Assembly (NCBI GenBank): GCA_008729055.1
Contig: SDUX01000006.1
Coordinates: 124,001-188,000, forward strand
DNA: 64,000 nucleotides
DNA from: Pyropia haitanensis
Taxonomy: Eukaryota; Rhodophyta; Bangiophyceae; Bangiales; Bangiaceae
Direction: 5' to 3'
Position numbers and translations under genes: made by a program. Below the pieces are notes generated by a model. The model was not told the origin of the DNA. It did no database searches and saw nothing but the letters and a program-made list of their open reading frames with translations. Within the stretch, counting starts at the first letter, position 1. Each line of letters starts with the position of its first letter. Below, in pieces: positions 20,503-31,769 of this stretch.

Positions 20503-20895
20503 GGCGCCGGGGGGGCGCCGGCGTCCGCGACGCACCCTCCCTGTTCCATCCGGGTGAGCGCCTGGGGCTTGGCGGTCCAGACGTTGCACGCGCGGCGCGG
20601 AGCGCTGGCAGCGTGTGGTAGTGCAGGCGCGCCTGGCCAGCTCGTCGACCTGATGCGCACGGTATGGGACCGTGGCTTGGTGGTCGCGGGCCCCCGTCCA
20701 ACATGGCGCGCCCCTCCGACCGCCTATTCACTCCCCACCGAGCCTCTGCTGCCACTGCCGACCAAAAGGCCTGCCGTACAAAAAAAGCCAAACTGCTGGC
20801 CACGTAGGTGCCACTGTGGAGGGAGGCAAGGCACCTGCTGTATAAATCACGACCGTGACGAGCCACCTTCCAACTTGGCGCGCCCCTCCCGCCGC
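20503..20895. other. Convergent gap with a partial gene duplication
   Basis: This tail-to-tail gap between the fucosyltransferase (+) and VTC-like (-) genes contains the extra copy of the VTC-like 3' end described in the repeat entry. A TATAAAT at about 20841-20847 sits between the two copies. Confidence 0.6.
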
Positions 20896-20972
20896 CTATT
20901 CACTCCCCACCGACCCTCCGCTGCCACTGCCGCCCAGAATGCCCGCCGTACGAAAGCCAAACTGCTGGCCAC
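20697..20972. repeat. Imperfect direct duplication of about 105 bases
   Basis: Bases 20697-20803 and 20869-20972 are about 85-90% alike by eye, beginning tccaac-tggcgcgcccctcc, passing through cgcctattcactccccaccga and ending aagccaaactgctggccac. The right copy is the last codons, stop and 3' flank of the VTC-like gene. The left copy is a degenerate duplicate with small indels and no functional frame. The offset is 172 bases. Confidence 0.85.
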
Positions 20973-22413
20973 TCGCGATCGCGTAGACGATGAGGGTGAG
21001 CATCATGAGAACAAACGCGGCGACGACCATGGCGGGCGCGGCGGGGCTCTCCCACGTTTCCGGGTCGTCCACGACCGACAGCAGCGCCCGGCGGCGGCGG
21101 TGGAACTGGCGGAGGCCGTAGAGCGCCGACGCGAGCGCCATGACCCACGCCACCGCCGTCACGATGAGGCGGAAGGGGAAGCCTTCGTCGTGGAAGAAGA
21201 CCAGCGCAAAGGTGCCGATGGCGCCCAAGTTGAGCCCCGCCCAAATCCACTGCGCGGGGGGACGGAGCGGAGCCGCAGGGAAACCACACATGGGCGACAT
21301 GGGACAGAAGTGCAAAGAGAAAAGACGTCCCGAGGCGCATCGCAAGTACAGCTGTTAGCAGGAACGTTCGCCGCTGTCAACCACGCGCGCACGCTCTGCC
21401 ACTCTGTGCACAAACTCGCTTCGATGGTGACATGTGCTGCCGCGAGGGGCGGCAGCGTCTCGGCGCGCTTCATTGCTCACCCGCCGCACGGAGCACGACC
21501 CAGACACGTACCTTGAAAAAGGTTCGCTCACTGCTCAAAGACGTCTTCATGTAATCCTGCAGATGGGAAAGACACACGTGGGGGCGTGCCAAACACCGAG
21601 GAGCACAAAAAGGACGGGAGATCCACAGATGCAAGAGAAAAAGTGCGTCAGCAACGGTCGGTCCGCACGTTCCGTGCATCCACCGCCCCCCGTACGAGCG
21701 CGGGGTTCACTGGCGTCACAGAATTCTTGTGTGTCGCGCGTACACCCCCGCCCAGACGAGCGCTCGCGCCAAAGACAACAAACACGGCGCGGGTGCCCCC
21801 TCCCCCCTCCCCCCCGCGTCCCCCCCCCCCACCGTACCTTGATCTTTTTCTTCAGCTCCTTTTCCGCCTTGGACGCCGCCTTCTTGGCCGCCTCCACGTC
21901 CGGCCCCTCCCCCCGCCCGTCAGGCGTCCCCACCGACAGCGCCACCTCCCGGAGCGCCGACTCGGCGCGCGCCGCCTCGAGCACCGCGTAGTCCCCCGGC
22001 AGCGACGCCCGCGGGGTGGTGAGGCGGCGGAGCAGCCCGCCAGGGCTGGCCGACCCCATCCGTGCGACCGCCGCGTCCCACGACGCCTCCACCGACGGGC
22101 CCCCTCTGCCGCCGCCGCCGCCGCCGCCGCCGCCACCGACGCCGCTGTACCGGCGGCCGCCGTCGGGAACGCCGCCGCCGCCGCTGCCGCCGCCGCCGCC
22201 GCTGCAACCGCCAAACGCGTCGCCGCCGGCGGGGCTGCTGTAGCGGCGGCCGCCGCCATCACTGGGCGTGGACGCGGACGCGGCGAGCCAGGCTGGCGTC
22301 CGCTGGCCACCGCCGACGGGCCTGTCCGCGACGCCGCGAGGCTCCACGGGGCTGCTTGTCACCCGCACGGCGCCGGGGGTGCCGGCGCTGGGGGTACCGC
22401 CGGCAGCAACCAT
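20896..22413 (-). CDS. VTC1-like DUF202 membrane protein (polyphosphate polymerase complex), three exons
   Basis: VTC1-type proteins are membrane subunits of the vacuolar transporter chaperone complex that makes and translocates polyphosphate. Exons: 22413-21838 (192 codons), 21556-21512 (15 codons), 21249-20896 (117 codons plus stop); 324 aa. Both introns are phase 0 (281 and 262 nt), begin GTACGG/GTACGT and end GCAG. Exon 2 plus the start of exon 3 give SSERTFFKWIWAGLNLGAIG, the DUF202 ERTFLKW signature. Three helices follow: about GLNLGAIGTFALVFF, FRLIVTAVAWVMALASALYG and MVVAAFVLMMLTLIVYAIA. Exon 1 is a Ser/Gly-rich extension ending in a Lys-rich helix (KKAASKAEKELKKKIK). No SPX domain or polymerase tunnel is present, so it is VTC1-like rather than VTC4. 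The extension is unusual; yeast VTC1 has about 129 residues. Confidence 0.85.
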
Positions 22414-24050
22414 AGGGGGCAAAGGGGGCGGGGGGCAGCGGGCCGGGGCGGGAGAGGGGAAGGGGGGGGGGGTCGCCGCGGCAGCCTCACCGCACGGTGG
22501 TGGGCAGCGGGAGGGGAGGAGGCGGGGGGGGGGGGGGGGGAAGCGCCGGGGCAGCGTCGAGGCAACTGCCGTGTCGATACGTCGGGTACCGGGGCCGCGG
22601 GGGAGCAGACACCAGGGTGAAGCCTGGTGCTTGGAAGGCGGGGGGGGGGGGGGGGGGGTCACGTCGGGGAGACGCGGCAGCGCGGAGAAGAAGCGACGAC
22701 CACGGGTGAGAGACGCGGGGCTGAAAGACGTCGGTGGGAGAGACGGTGGTACCGCCACCGCCACCGCTTTTTAAACCCCCACCACCACCCCACCGCGGCC
22801 ATCCGACGCAGCCGACCGGCCAGCTGGACGATGGGGTCCGCTGGCCAGGCCGCCTGTGCTCCTTAGCGGCCGGACGGAATGTCCAGCACCCATGTCACTC
22901 GCACGGCGCGGCGGCCGTGAGGAGTGCCGCGTGGTTGGGCGCGTGACGTCCGCCCTGGCGGGCGCCACGGCCAACCACTTCCCGCCGTGAAGCACGGCGC
23001 GGGGCCCAGGCCAGCAAGGAAGGACGGCGCCGGTCTGGCACCCCACCCAACCTCAACGAGATGATCTGCACAAATCTGTACAGCAGGTCAGAGCTGTCGA
23101 CCGTCTCGGCCAGAAGGCCAATCATCGCTGAGAATTGACGTTTCTGCCACGTGGCTTGTACGAACTTGCGGGTGCTGTACTTCCATCGCCAGTTGACTGG
23201 ACTGCTCAAATGAGGGTTTTGAGAGGCTCTGCTCGGTTACTTGAGCATAGGATTTGGCAGTGAGCCTCTATTTGCGGGGCGTAACGGGAAAGAGCACGTC
23301 CATTGGTTCGCCAAATGTTGTCGCTATTCGCCACTTTCTTGATTGTCGCAGAGCGACCTCGGGCGCTCCTGTACCGTGTACAGAAACAGTACCCGCCACA
23401 GGAATATCCATTTTGGCGAGCTCGATTTAGCGAGCGGCTCCTCCGGCCGATGCCAGCCACGTTTTCTCGTTTCCCCCGCCTCCCGCGGCCCGTGGCACGG
23501 GCCGGGCTCCGCCGTCAGCCGGTGGCACCACGAGTGGCAGCGCGCGCGCACGCGCGGCCGCCGGGTGAAGAGCGGCCCGTCCCGGCCCGCTTCGACCAAT
23601 GGGGCTGTGGCGGTCACAAAATGCGTACAGGAGCGTGCCTATCGGGATACAAAACAGACACCTGGTCCGCGCGGATGGCAGGGACAGGACTGCCGTAGCA
23701 CTATCTCCCATCCGCATGGACTTCCTTTTCATTGTCTTGGTTTTCAACGTGACCATCTTCAGCGCCTCACCGTGTGGGAGGCCTTGACAGTAGAAGAGGT
23801 GCGCAGACACCGTGGTTTTTCTTGTTGCAGGGCGTGGCAGTCCAGAGGGGGCGCGCGTGCGCGCAAGGCCGGGGGGCGCTTGCGGGTGCACGGCGGGGGG
23901 CCGGGTGGCGCCCCCGCGTGCGCGCGCGTCGGGTAACGGGCCGCCAGCCGCGGCAGCGCCCACTGCCAGACCCCGTCCACGGTGCTCTTCCAACAACGGC
24001 TGTTGACCACTGCCGCACACCCTGCGCACACCCCCCCCCCCCCGCACGCC
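22414..24050. other. Intergenic region with a lower-GC patch
   Basis: It holds G runs (22524-22539 and 22640-22658), a TTTTTAAA at about 22768 that could serve the VTC-like gene, and a 400-base patch of ordinary GC at 23050-23450. The patch has open frames on both strands (minus: KRQFSAMIGLLAETVDSSDL; plus: FATFLIVAERPRALLYRVQ), but none is conserved to my knowledge. The bases before 24051 are C-rich. Confidence 0.45.
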
Positions 24051-25618
24051 ATGGCCGCCGCGTACGCGGCCGCCGGTGCCTGCGGCATGGACGGTGATGC
24101 GTGGTGGGCGCTCGACCGGCGAGCTGGCGGTCTGTCTGGCAGCGGCGACGCCATCGACGGCGGGCCGCCGCCGCTGCGGCTGCCACACCCGCCGCCGACG
24201 CTGACGACGTCAACACTACTGGGCGGCGGCAGTGGTGGGTGTGGTAGCTACCGCCCGGCCGTCGGGTGCTATGGGGACGGTGACCCGGCGGGGGTGGTGC
24301 CCGCGGCGGCGGTGCCGAGCTCCGCGATGCCCCTCGAGTACTTCAAGGCACGCGCGACGGAGGTGGCGCACCAGCAGTACGACCAGGGTCCCGGGCGGAA
24401 GCGCCGCGCGGCGGCGGCGGCGGCAGCGGCGGCGGCCGCCGCCCGGGGTGGTGGAGGTGGTGGCGGTGCGGGCGGCCACGCCGCCGGTGACGACGACGAC
24501 GACGCTGGTGCGGCCTTGCTGACCGAGGCGGGTCTCAAGAAGGAGCGCAAGCTCAAGTCCGCCTACGTCTCGCGCTACCGCGGCACGATTTACGTGGCGC
24601 TGCTCAAGGCGGCGATTCTCGCGGCCGAGGCGGACAGCACCGCCCGCCGCGGCAGCGTCGCGTCGGCGGCCGACGCCAACGCGCGGCTGGCGGCGGAGGT
24701 GGCGGCGTTGGAGCGGGAGCTGGCCGCCCTCACCGACCGGTGGCGCCTCGCGGGGGTGGGGGGGGCAGGGGCGGGGAGGATGGGGGGGGGGACGACGCGC
24801 GGCGGGTGGTGGGGCGGAAGCGCCCCAAGATGGGGGAGCACGCGGTGGCGGTGCCGCCCGAGGCCATGGCCACTCGCGACGGGCCCGTTGGCCGGTCGCC
24901 CCTGGGGGGGTCCGCCGATGCGTCGCAGTGTGGCGGGCGCGTGCCGCTTGGCGCGCCTGTGCCGGCCGTGCCGCTGCTACCGCCGCGGCCGGTGGGGGTG
25001 GCTCACGGCGTGTTTCCGCCGCGGGTGGTGGCTCATCCCGCAGCCCCATCGGGGGTGGGCACACTGTGGCACCTGCCGGGCGCGGCGGCCGCGGCGGCGG
25101 CGGCGGCCGCCATGGATCGCGGCTACCGCTCACCACCGTCAGCGTTGGCGTCCGCCGTGCCGGCCACCTCCCCGCCGTCGCCCGGCGCCGCCACGCGGCG
25201 GATGCTCGGCCCCAGCGCGGATACGTCGCTGCTCATGGGCGGCTGTTCCGGTTCGACCATGTTGGTCGATACTGCCGCGGCCGCGGCGCCGGCGACGGCT
25301 CCCGCCGGGCAGGACGGGGCAGCCATGGTGGTTCCCGCGACGACGGCGCCGCTGCCGCCGCGTGGCGGCGCCGCCGCCGCGCCCACGACGGTGCCCGCGG
25401 CCGCGCCCGCCGACGCGGCGGCGGCCGACGCGGCGTCGTCCTTCCCAATGATGTGCAACCTGGCGGCCAAGGCGATTTCGGGCGGCGGGTGTGATGCGGC
25501 GGGCGGTGGCGGCGGCAAGGCCGGGGGGGTCAAGGCCGTCGTGTCGGCGTGGCCGGACGTGTCGTTCAACGCGTGGATGCCGGCGATTGATGACTGCGAG
25601 GCCGCGCCGGCTGCTTGA
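24051..25618 (+). CDS. bZIP-like transcription factor with atypical basic region
   Basis: ATG at 24051 after a C-rich leader. Residues about 163-186 (LKKERKLKSAYVSRYRGTIY) resemble a bZIP basic region: the SAxxSRxR spacing and the following YVxxL are kept, but the invariant Asn position is Lys. A heptad-like Leu region follows after a short insert (ANARLAAEVAALERELAAL, residues about 210-228). The N-terminal third is Gly/Ala-rich with LEYFKARATEVAHQQYDQGP and an acidic run. The C-terminal half has low complexity but ends with ordered-looking VKAVVSAWPDVSFNAWMPAI. The frame changes in the 10-G run at 24782-24791. One added base gives 522 aa. I infer a nuclear DNA-binding regulator. If the basic region is coincidental it would be a coiled-coil protein of unknown role. 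Confidence 0.55.
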
Positions 25619-27555
25619 GGCGGTGGCGCGCGGGGTCATTTGCGGCAGGGGTGGGGGGGCGCGTCGCTGTGGTGGCGACAGGGGCTCTTGCGGAGGGGTT
25701 GGAGAGCCGCTGGGTTGGGGATTGGCCGGTTGGGTGCTCGTCGTGTGCGCGGGCACGAGCAGTGTTCAAACTCGGTGTCGTGCAAGGATGCGCGTTGGGG
25801 TCGAGTCCTCGTGGCCGCGGCAGAGGACTCTCAAACGAGGAGGGATGCATCCGGCGTGGCGCGAAAGAGGGTGGGAAGGTTGCCGCGACGGGCGGCCGTC
25901 CATGCGTGCGGGCATGGGCAGAGCTCGGAGATGGTGTCGTGCTGGGGTGCATATGACTATAGTGCTTTCACATGCGTTGCGGCTCGTCTGCTTGGCGCCC
26001 AGTGTCGAGTGGAGGAGGGATCTAGTGGTGGACCCAGGGTAGGCAGGGTCGGGTAACGAAGCCGCACGCCGTGACTTGTCGTTGAAAGCATTCAAGCGTT
26101 CCGGGATAGGAAACAGCGCTTGGAGTATCATCGGTCCGTGCACACTGCGCAGTACAGTACATACGCGTACGTACTGGCTTGGCGGTCTCGCGGGGGATCT
26201 TGCATTACAGTGTGTACCCGCCGTCCATCCCCACTACACCATCGCGGAGCGAAGTGCCGTCTTGGCGACCGTGACCACCACCACCGCTGCAGCCGCCCCA
26301 ACCACGACCACTACCGCCGCAGCCGCTGCCATCCTTCACTGCCACCTTCCCTCCCACGGCCATTTTCCCCCTGACGTGACGGCGTGGGCCTGTTTCACCT
26401 CTTCCCGACGACCGCCCCCACCGGGTCGCCCCTGCGCTCGGGTCGGGGGGCCAGCGCGCCCGCAGGCGCCGCGCAGTAGGTGAGCCGCCGCCGCGAGGGG
26501 CGGGTGAGAGCGCGCCGCGGCTCTCCCCCCCGACCGCCGACACGGGCGGGATTTGCACGCCCGGCGGCGGCGGGCCGCCGCGGCACGGGCGGTGCGGTGC
26601 GCACCGGGCGGCGGCGGGTTGGGACGGGCGGGGCGTGGCAGGACGGGCGCCGGGTGCGCCCGCGTTTGGTGCCGCCCGTTTGGGCAAGCGCGGGTTGGTC
26701 GGGGCGACCCTGGTCGCGCTCTGCACAGGCAATGGTGTCTGACGCTGTCCTCTGGGTTTCGTCCACAGTCGCCCCGAGCTCTGGTTTGGGAGAACGAACC
26801 GCCGCTGCGGTCAGTGTCCGTCTCGGGGGAGGCGGCGCCAGGCGGGGGGGCCCACCCTGCACGGCGCCTCCCCCCTGCCAGCAGGTGTTCATCCCCGGGG
26901 AGAGGGCACTGCGACGAGCCGCGCGAGGTGGCCAAGAACGCGTCACACCCTCCGCCCCCCCCCCCCCCCCCCCGCCCCATTCGCAAGAGGTGCCGTCTAC
27001 GTTCCGACCAACACGTCGGCCGAGTCCCGTGTCGTCGACGGCGACGCCCACGACGCCGCACGCGGCGAGGCGGCGATGGTGGGTGGTTGCCCGCCCCACC
27101 TCACGGGACGCAGAGGCCGGGGGGGGGGGGGGGACCGCACGGCGCGATGGGTGCACGAAACAAAAATAAAGATGGCGGCGCGTCCCCCCCCCCCGGGGGG
27201 TGGGCCGCGCACGCGCCGTCGCCGCCGACGCTGGCGCCGTCGCCGTCGTCGTCGTCGCCGTCGCCGCCGCCGTCCCCACCACAAGACCAGCGGTAGGCTG
27301 CACAGCCGCGGCGGCCGCCGCGTGGCGGCGACCAGCCACCCGCCCGGCTGCCAGCCACCCGCCCGGCTGCCTGCCACCCGCTCACCCACCGGCGCCACGC
27401 CGGCGCCACACGCGCCCCCGTTCATCGCCCACATGCTCCACGCCTGTCCCGCCCCACAATCCCAGTCGTCCCCCCCGCTCCCACGCAGACCCGCACCCAC
27501 CACCCTCCACCCCCCACCCCCCACCCCCCCCCCTCTGGTGGCGGCGGGGTCTGGG
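25619..27555. other. Convergent intergenic region with short tandem repeat
   Basis: A tail-to-tail gap of 1.9 kb. 25619-26350 is of moderate GC and probably contains the bZIP 3' UTR. 26400-27550 is GC-rich with a C run at 26957-26973, an AT-rich spot acaaaaataaagatgg at about 27160-27175, and a 19-base tandem repeat (ccagccacccgcccggctg) at 27332-27369 with a diverged third copy. No gene recognised on either strand. Confidence 0.45.
27332..27388. repeat. 19-base tandem repeat, about three copies
   Basis: ccagccacccgcccggctg begins at 27332 and 27351, and a diverged copy (cctgccacccgctcacc) follows at about 27370. It lies in non-coding DNA downstream of the MED27-like gene. Confidence 0.8.
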
Positions 27556-27791
27556 TCACCCGTCGGCCTTCCCCCCCCCCCCCGCAGGGCGCCCGGCCGT
27601 ACCCCCCCCCGTGCCCGGGCGCGAGCGCTTGGCGGGTGGCGCGACGGGCCCGTCGCCGCCGCGGCCGCGGGCGGCCTTGGCGCCCACCGCGCCGGCGCCA
27701 GGCGGCCCGCCGCCTGGCGCGGGGGGGGCGGCGGGCGGCGGGGGGCGCCCGCCGCCGCCGCCACCGCCGCCGCCACCGCCACCCCCACCCC

Positions 27792-27824
<33 letters not shown>

Positions 27825-29426
27825 GTGCGGCGGGCCCGCCCGCGGCGGCGCCAATGGCAACGGCGGGCGCCCCCCCGCCCCCCCGGCCGTCGCCCCCGCC
27901 ACCCCCGGGGTACCCCCGATGCAACGGAATACAGCTGCGGGTGAGGCGGCCTGGCCCCTCCCCCGGCGCCGACACCACCACCGCCGGCAAGAAGGTGCCC
28001 GACGCGGCGTCGTACGCAACGACCCGCGCGTGGAGGCCCGGCACGCCCGCGCCGCCGAGGCCCGCGGCGCCCCCCCCCAGCACCCCGTCGTGGGCGGCGA
28101 GCCAGCGGAGCAGCCGCCGCAGCGCCGCCGCGCCCGACGCTTCCGCCGCCCACGCGCCGCGGCACGCCGCGTTGGCCCGCTCCGTGAGGATGCGCAGCAC
28201 CGCGTGGCGGGTGACGGCCAGCCGTCCGTACGGCTCCCGCAGCGCGGTGATGGTGATGGACTCGGGCGCGAGCGTCGCGGTGGACGGCGCCGCCGCCGCC
28301 GTGGTGGCCGCCCCTTTTGCCGCCGCCGCCGCCGTGCCCGCAGCCGCCCCCGACGCTGGCGCGGCGGCGGCGGCGGCGGCGGCGGGGGTGGCCGCCACCT
28401 TGGGCCCCGGCAGGAACCAGATGGTCGCACGGAACGCCCCGCCCACCACCAACGAGATGTGCGTGCCGCTGGTAATCAGGTCGCTCACGCCGCGCACGCC
28501 CCGTAGGGCGTCCCCCACCACCCCCTCCACCTCATCCACCCGCAGCGGCGGCGACGGCCGCGGCGGGGACGTCCCCCCCCCCCACCGCCCCCCTCGCGCT
28601 TGGGCCTCGGACAGCCCACCGGCCGGCGCGGCAGTAGCAGCAGCACCACCAGGCGCGGCGGCGGCGGCTGCCCCATCGGCCGCCGCCGCCGCCGCCGCCG
28701 GGGCGCCTGGCCCGACCCAGTCCGACCCGTCCTCCCGCAGCACGACGAGCGCGCGGCGGGCGGCGGCGCGGCGGCGGCTGGCGAGGACGCTCACCTCGGT
28801 CGGCGGCCGCGCGTCTGGCAGGCCATTCGACTGGAGGCGGCCGAGCTTGTCGCTCAGCGCGGCCTCCACCTTGGCCAGCGAGCTCCGCGCCGCGTCCACC
28901 CGCGCGCGCGCCGCCGCCGACGCGGCGGCGATAACCTCGGGGGGGGCCGCCGCCGGGGCGGGGGGGGGGGGCCGCCGCCGCCGCCGCCGCCGCCGCTGCT
29001 GCCGCCGCCCCCCGCCGCGCCGCCGCCACCACCGCCGGCACCCCCGCCAGCGGCGGCGGCGGCGCCACCTCCCGCGGCGGCGCCCCCCCCCCCCTCCGCC
29101 CCCCCCCCACCAAGGGTGGCCAAGCTCGACACGATGTCCTCCTCAACGTCCCGTATCGCCCGCCGGGCGGCCGTCACGTCCCGCGACACGCTCTCCACCC
29201 GCGCCCGCAACGACGTCTGCGGCACGTGGTGGCCGCCCGGGTGGCCCGCCGCCGCCGCAGCCGCCGCCGCCGCCGCCGCTGCCGCGTGGTGGGGGTGGGG
29301 GGGGGGGCGTGCGTGGGGGGGGGTGGTGCGCCCCGGCGGCGGCGTGGGCGGCGGCGGGAGTTGCTTGGGGGGGTTGTTGGGGGGGTGGGTGGGAGGGGTG
29401 CCCGGGGGGGGGATACGCGGGGCCAT
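27556..29426 (-). CDS. MED27-like Mediator subunit, one frame break
   Basis: MED27 is a tail/head-junction subunit of the Mediator coactivator in the nucleus. ATG at 29426, then a Pro-rich segment, a coiled coil (RARVESVSRDVTAARRAIRD), a Gly-rich linker, a second helix (DAARSSLAKVEAALSDKLGR), EVEGVVGDALRGVRGVSDLI with AFRATIWFLPGP, and a C-terminal helical part (TRHAVLRILTERANAACRGA, AALRRLLRWLAAHDGVL) whose order and spacing recall MED27. The characteristic C-terminal CxxC zinc residues are not evident; a Gly/Pro-rich tail with a basic AKRSRPG patch ends the protein. The frame changes at G runs 28939-28946/28960-28971, and one added base gives 623 aa. The assignment rests on weak similarity by eye. 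An unrelated coiled-coil nuclear protein is the alternative. Confidence 0.42.
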
Positions 29427-30501
29427 TGGTGGCCATCGCGGGACGGGGGGGGGGGGATAGGGGGGGGCACAGATAGAATGGGTGGCAGCAGGAGATAGTA
29501 GCAGAGAACGGGGTAGGTTGGGGGAGGGGGGGTAGGGAGGGGGAGCACAGCAATGGAAAAGGAGAGAGAAAAAATGACAAGATGGAGGAGGAGGGGGCGC
29601 GGGAGGTACACACCCGGCCGCCACGAAACAGCCCGCCAAGCAACGTTGCCACGGCCAACAACAACACGTTGCCAAAAGGCAGCCAGGCGGCCCGCCGAGG
29701 TTGCCGGCAAGCGCCGCCGCGGTCGGCCAGCGTGGTCCCACGGCCACGCCGCCCGGCGTGTCGACGTCGGCCGCCGACGCGGCAGCGAGGCCGGGACGCC
29801 GCGGTGTGCGCCACACCGAGGAAGGCCCGCGTTGACCAGGTCCCCGCCGCAATGGCGCGGCGCGGGGGGGGCGGCGCTGCGGCGGCGCGGCGCGCGCGCC
29901 CGCGGCTCTACCCGACAGAACGCGTCGGCCACGTGGCATCTGGGAGGGCGGCAGTGGTCGTCGCAGGCGACGGAAAATTGGCGGTCCCAGTTAACGATTT
30001 CATACTTGCAGATTTCGGCCATGTGGAGACACAATCGCCGAGGAGGGAAGATCTCAGCCAATCACGTGTTTGCGCTGGGAGGACAAGCCAATGGTGTGTA
30101 GTCCTGCTCGCTTCCAATGTCTGTTGTCATCGATTAAACATTGGGAAGCTTGCAATACGCATTCACCAACAGCCTCTCAATCTACGGACACCGGAGCGAC
30201 GTCACCGCAACTGTGGGTCACCGAGTGGCTCCCGACTGCCCGTTTCTTCGTTTGCCTCACCGTTTGAATCCCAACGGACGGCACAGTCCAACGAGGAAGA
30301 GGGGGGGGGGTTGAGAAGAACAAACTGTAGCAGCGTTCACGCGCACAACGACAAAAAAAAAAGCACGGTGCAAGCGTCATGATCTCGGTGGGGATCACAT
30401 CGCACACGGCCGCCCGTGCCGAGGCCAGTCGCGGGCGCGCCCACGCGCAATACAAAACCCAACATACAAAGACACGGGCCCCCCCTGGGAAGCCGCACGA
30501 C
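29427..30501. other. Intergenic region between the MED27-like and linker genes
   Basis: About 1.1 kb. 29440-29600 is purine-rich on the plus strand (a pyrimidine leader for the minus-strand MED27-like gene). 29950-30480 is of lower GC and should carry the 3' UTR of the linker gene and part of the MED27-like promoter. No open frame shows conserved features. Confidence 0.45.
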
Positions 30502-31769
30502 CTAGAAGAAAACACCGTTCAGACGGCGCGTCGCGTTGGCCGCGTCCGCCGCCAGCCGCTCCTTCTTCCACTCAGGCACGTCCTTTGGCGTGATCGCGGG
30601 CACCTCAAACACCTGGTAGCAGTTGTCCGCCACCTTGATGCGCATCCGGATGGGCGCGTTGGCGTTGAGCGGCAGGCCCGTCCGCTTGGGCGCCGCCGAC
30701 GGGTCCGCGGCCTTGGCCCGCGTGGGCAGGCCGGGGAGCACGGACGTGAAGCCAAACACGTGCTCCCCGGCGCCCATCGTCAGCTTGGCCTTTTGCGCCT
30801 TGCGCGGCGCCGTCGACCCCGTGCGCGTCGACGTGGAGCAGCCGTCCCAGTGAGCACGCATCACGCACATGCGGTTGAAGTCATCGTTGCGCGGGTACAT
30901 GCCCTGGAAAACAAAGCGCGGGACGGTGTCGTCGCCAAAGCGCTCCTCGTACTCCTCCGAGTCGAGGTATGAGTCGATGTCGGCGTCCCAGCCAGCCGAC
31001 GCCAGCGTCTGCACGTGCTGCGACACCTCGGCCTGGCCCGTGGGGCCACGGCCCAGCAGATGCTTGGTGTTGAGCTCCACGCAGCTGCGGGAAGAAGAGT
31101 GGGAGTGACAGAAACCAGACGCCAGGACGATGAATAACACAATAGCCAGTCAGAAGCGGCCCAGAGCACTCCCGCGCCAACGACCATGGATGCAGCACGC
31201 AACGAGCAAACCGCGGCACCTCCCGCGCGCCGCGCGCCCGACGGTTTGCACTGCCACCGCTACCCGGACCCCCCACCTCACACGCTCCCAGGCCATGACA
31301 TCATCTACCCTCCTCCCAGAGCGTCTTCCTCCATCCCCCCATCCCCCCGTAATGCCTCAGGCAAAGCAAGGAACACGAGAACATACCGGTACGGCCCCGC
31401 AGTCTCAAAGAAGCGCTTCTTGTACTGCTCGCTCTTGGCCAGGTCGCGGATAAACTCACGCACCGAGCCGTGGACCTCGCGGAACTGGGACTCGGCGACG
31501 GCCAGGCCCGCCAGCTCCTCCTCCATCAGGTACGCGTTGCCAAATACCTGCTTGTACACGGCACGGACGGTCAGGTCCATCGCCTCCAGGTCCCCCGCCA
31601 CCGCCCGGACCGACGTCTCTGGCCTGTCCAGGGAGGAAAAGGCCATCCGCACCCGCCCGGCGGCGGCGCTCGGCGCCACCGCCGCCGGCCGCGCGGCAGA
31701 CCCGCACAGGGCGGGCGACGCCGCCGAGCGAAGCGCCGTCGGCGTCACGCCCGCAACAAAGGCCGCCAT
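30502..31769 (-). CDS. Phycobilisome rod linker polypeptide, plastid-targeted, two exons
   Basis: Linker polypeptides hold phycobiliprotein hexamers in the rods of the phycobilisome on the stromal face of thylakoids. Exon 1 is 31769-31387 and exon 2 31084-30502; the phase-2 junction rebuilds Arg128. Total 321 aa. Residues 1-45 are an Ala/Ser-rich transit peptide starting MAAFVAG. The linker domain (about 58-190) has VYKQVFGNAYLMEEELAGLA, VREFIRDLAKSEQYKKRFFE, GPYRCVELNTKHLLGRGPTG and DSYLDSEEYEERFGDDTVP, all hallmark blocks. The C-terminal part (about 265-305, RMRIKVADNCYQVFEVPAI) resembles a CpcD-type cap domain. Size and layout fit a CpcC/CpeC-type rod linker rather than the plastid-encoded CpcG or ApcE. 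The intron (302 nt) begins GTATGT and ends CCGCAG. It is divergent from HSP90. Confidence 0.93.

Noticed and set aside
27200..29476. 758-codon plus-strand frame opposite the MED27-like gene
   Set aside because: Pro/Ala/Arg low-complexity translation. The minus strand has ordered helices and a consistent frame after one correction.
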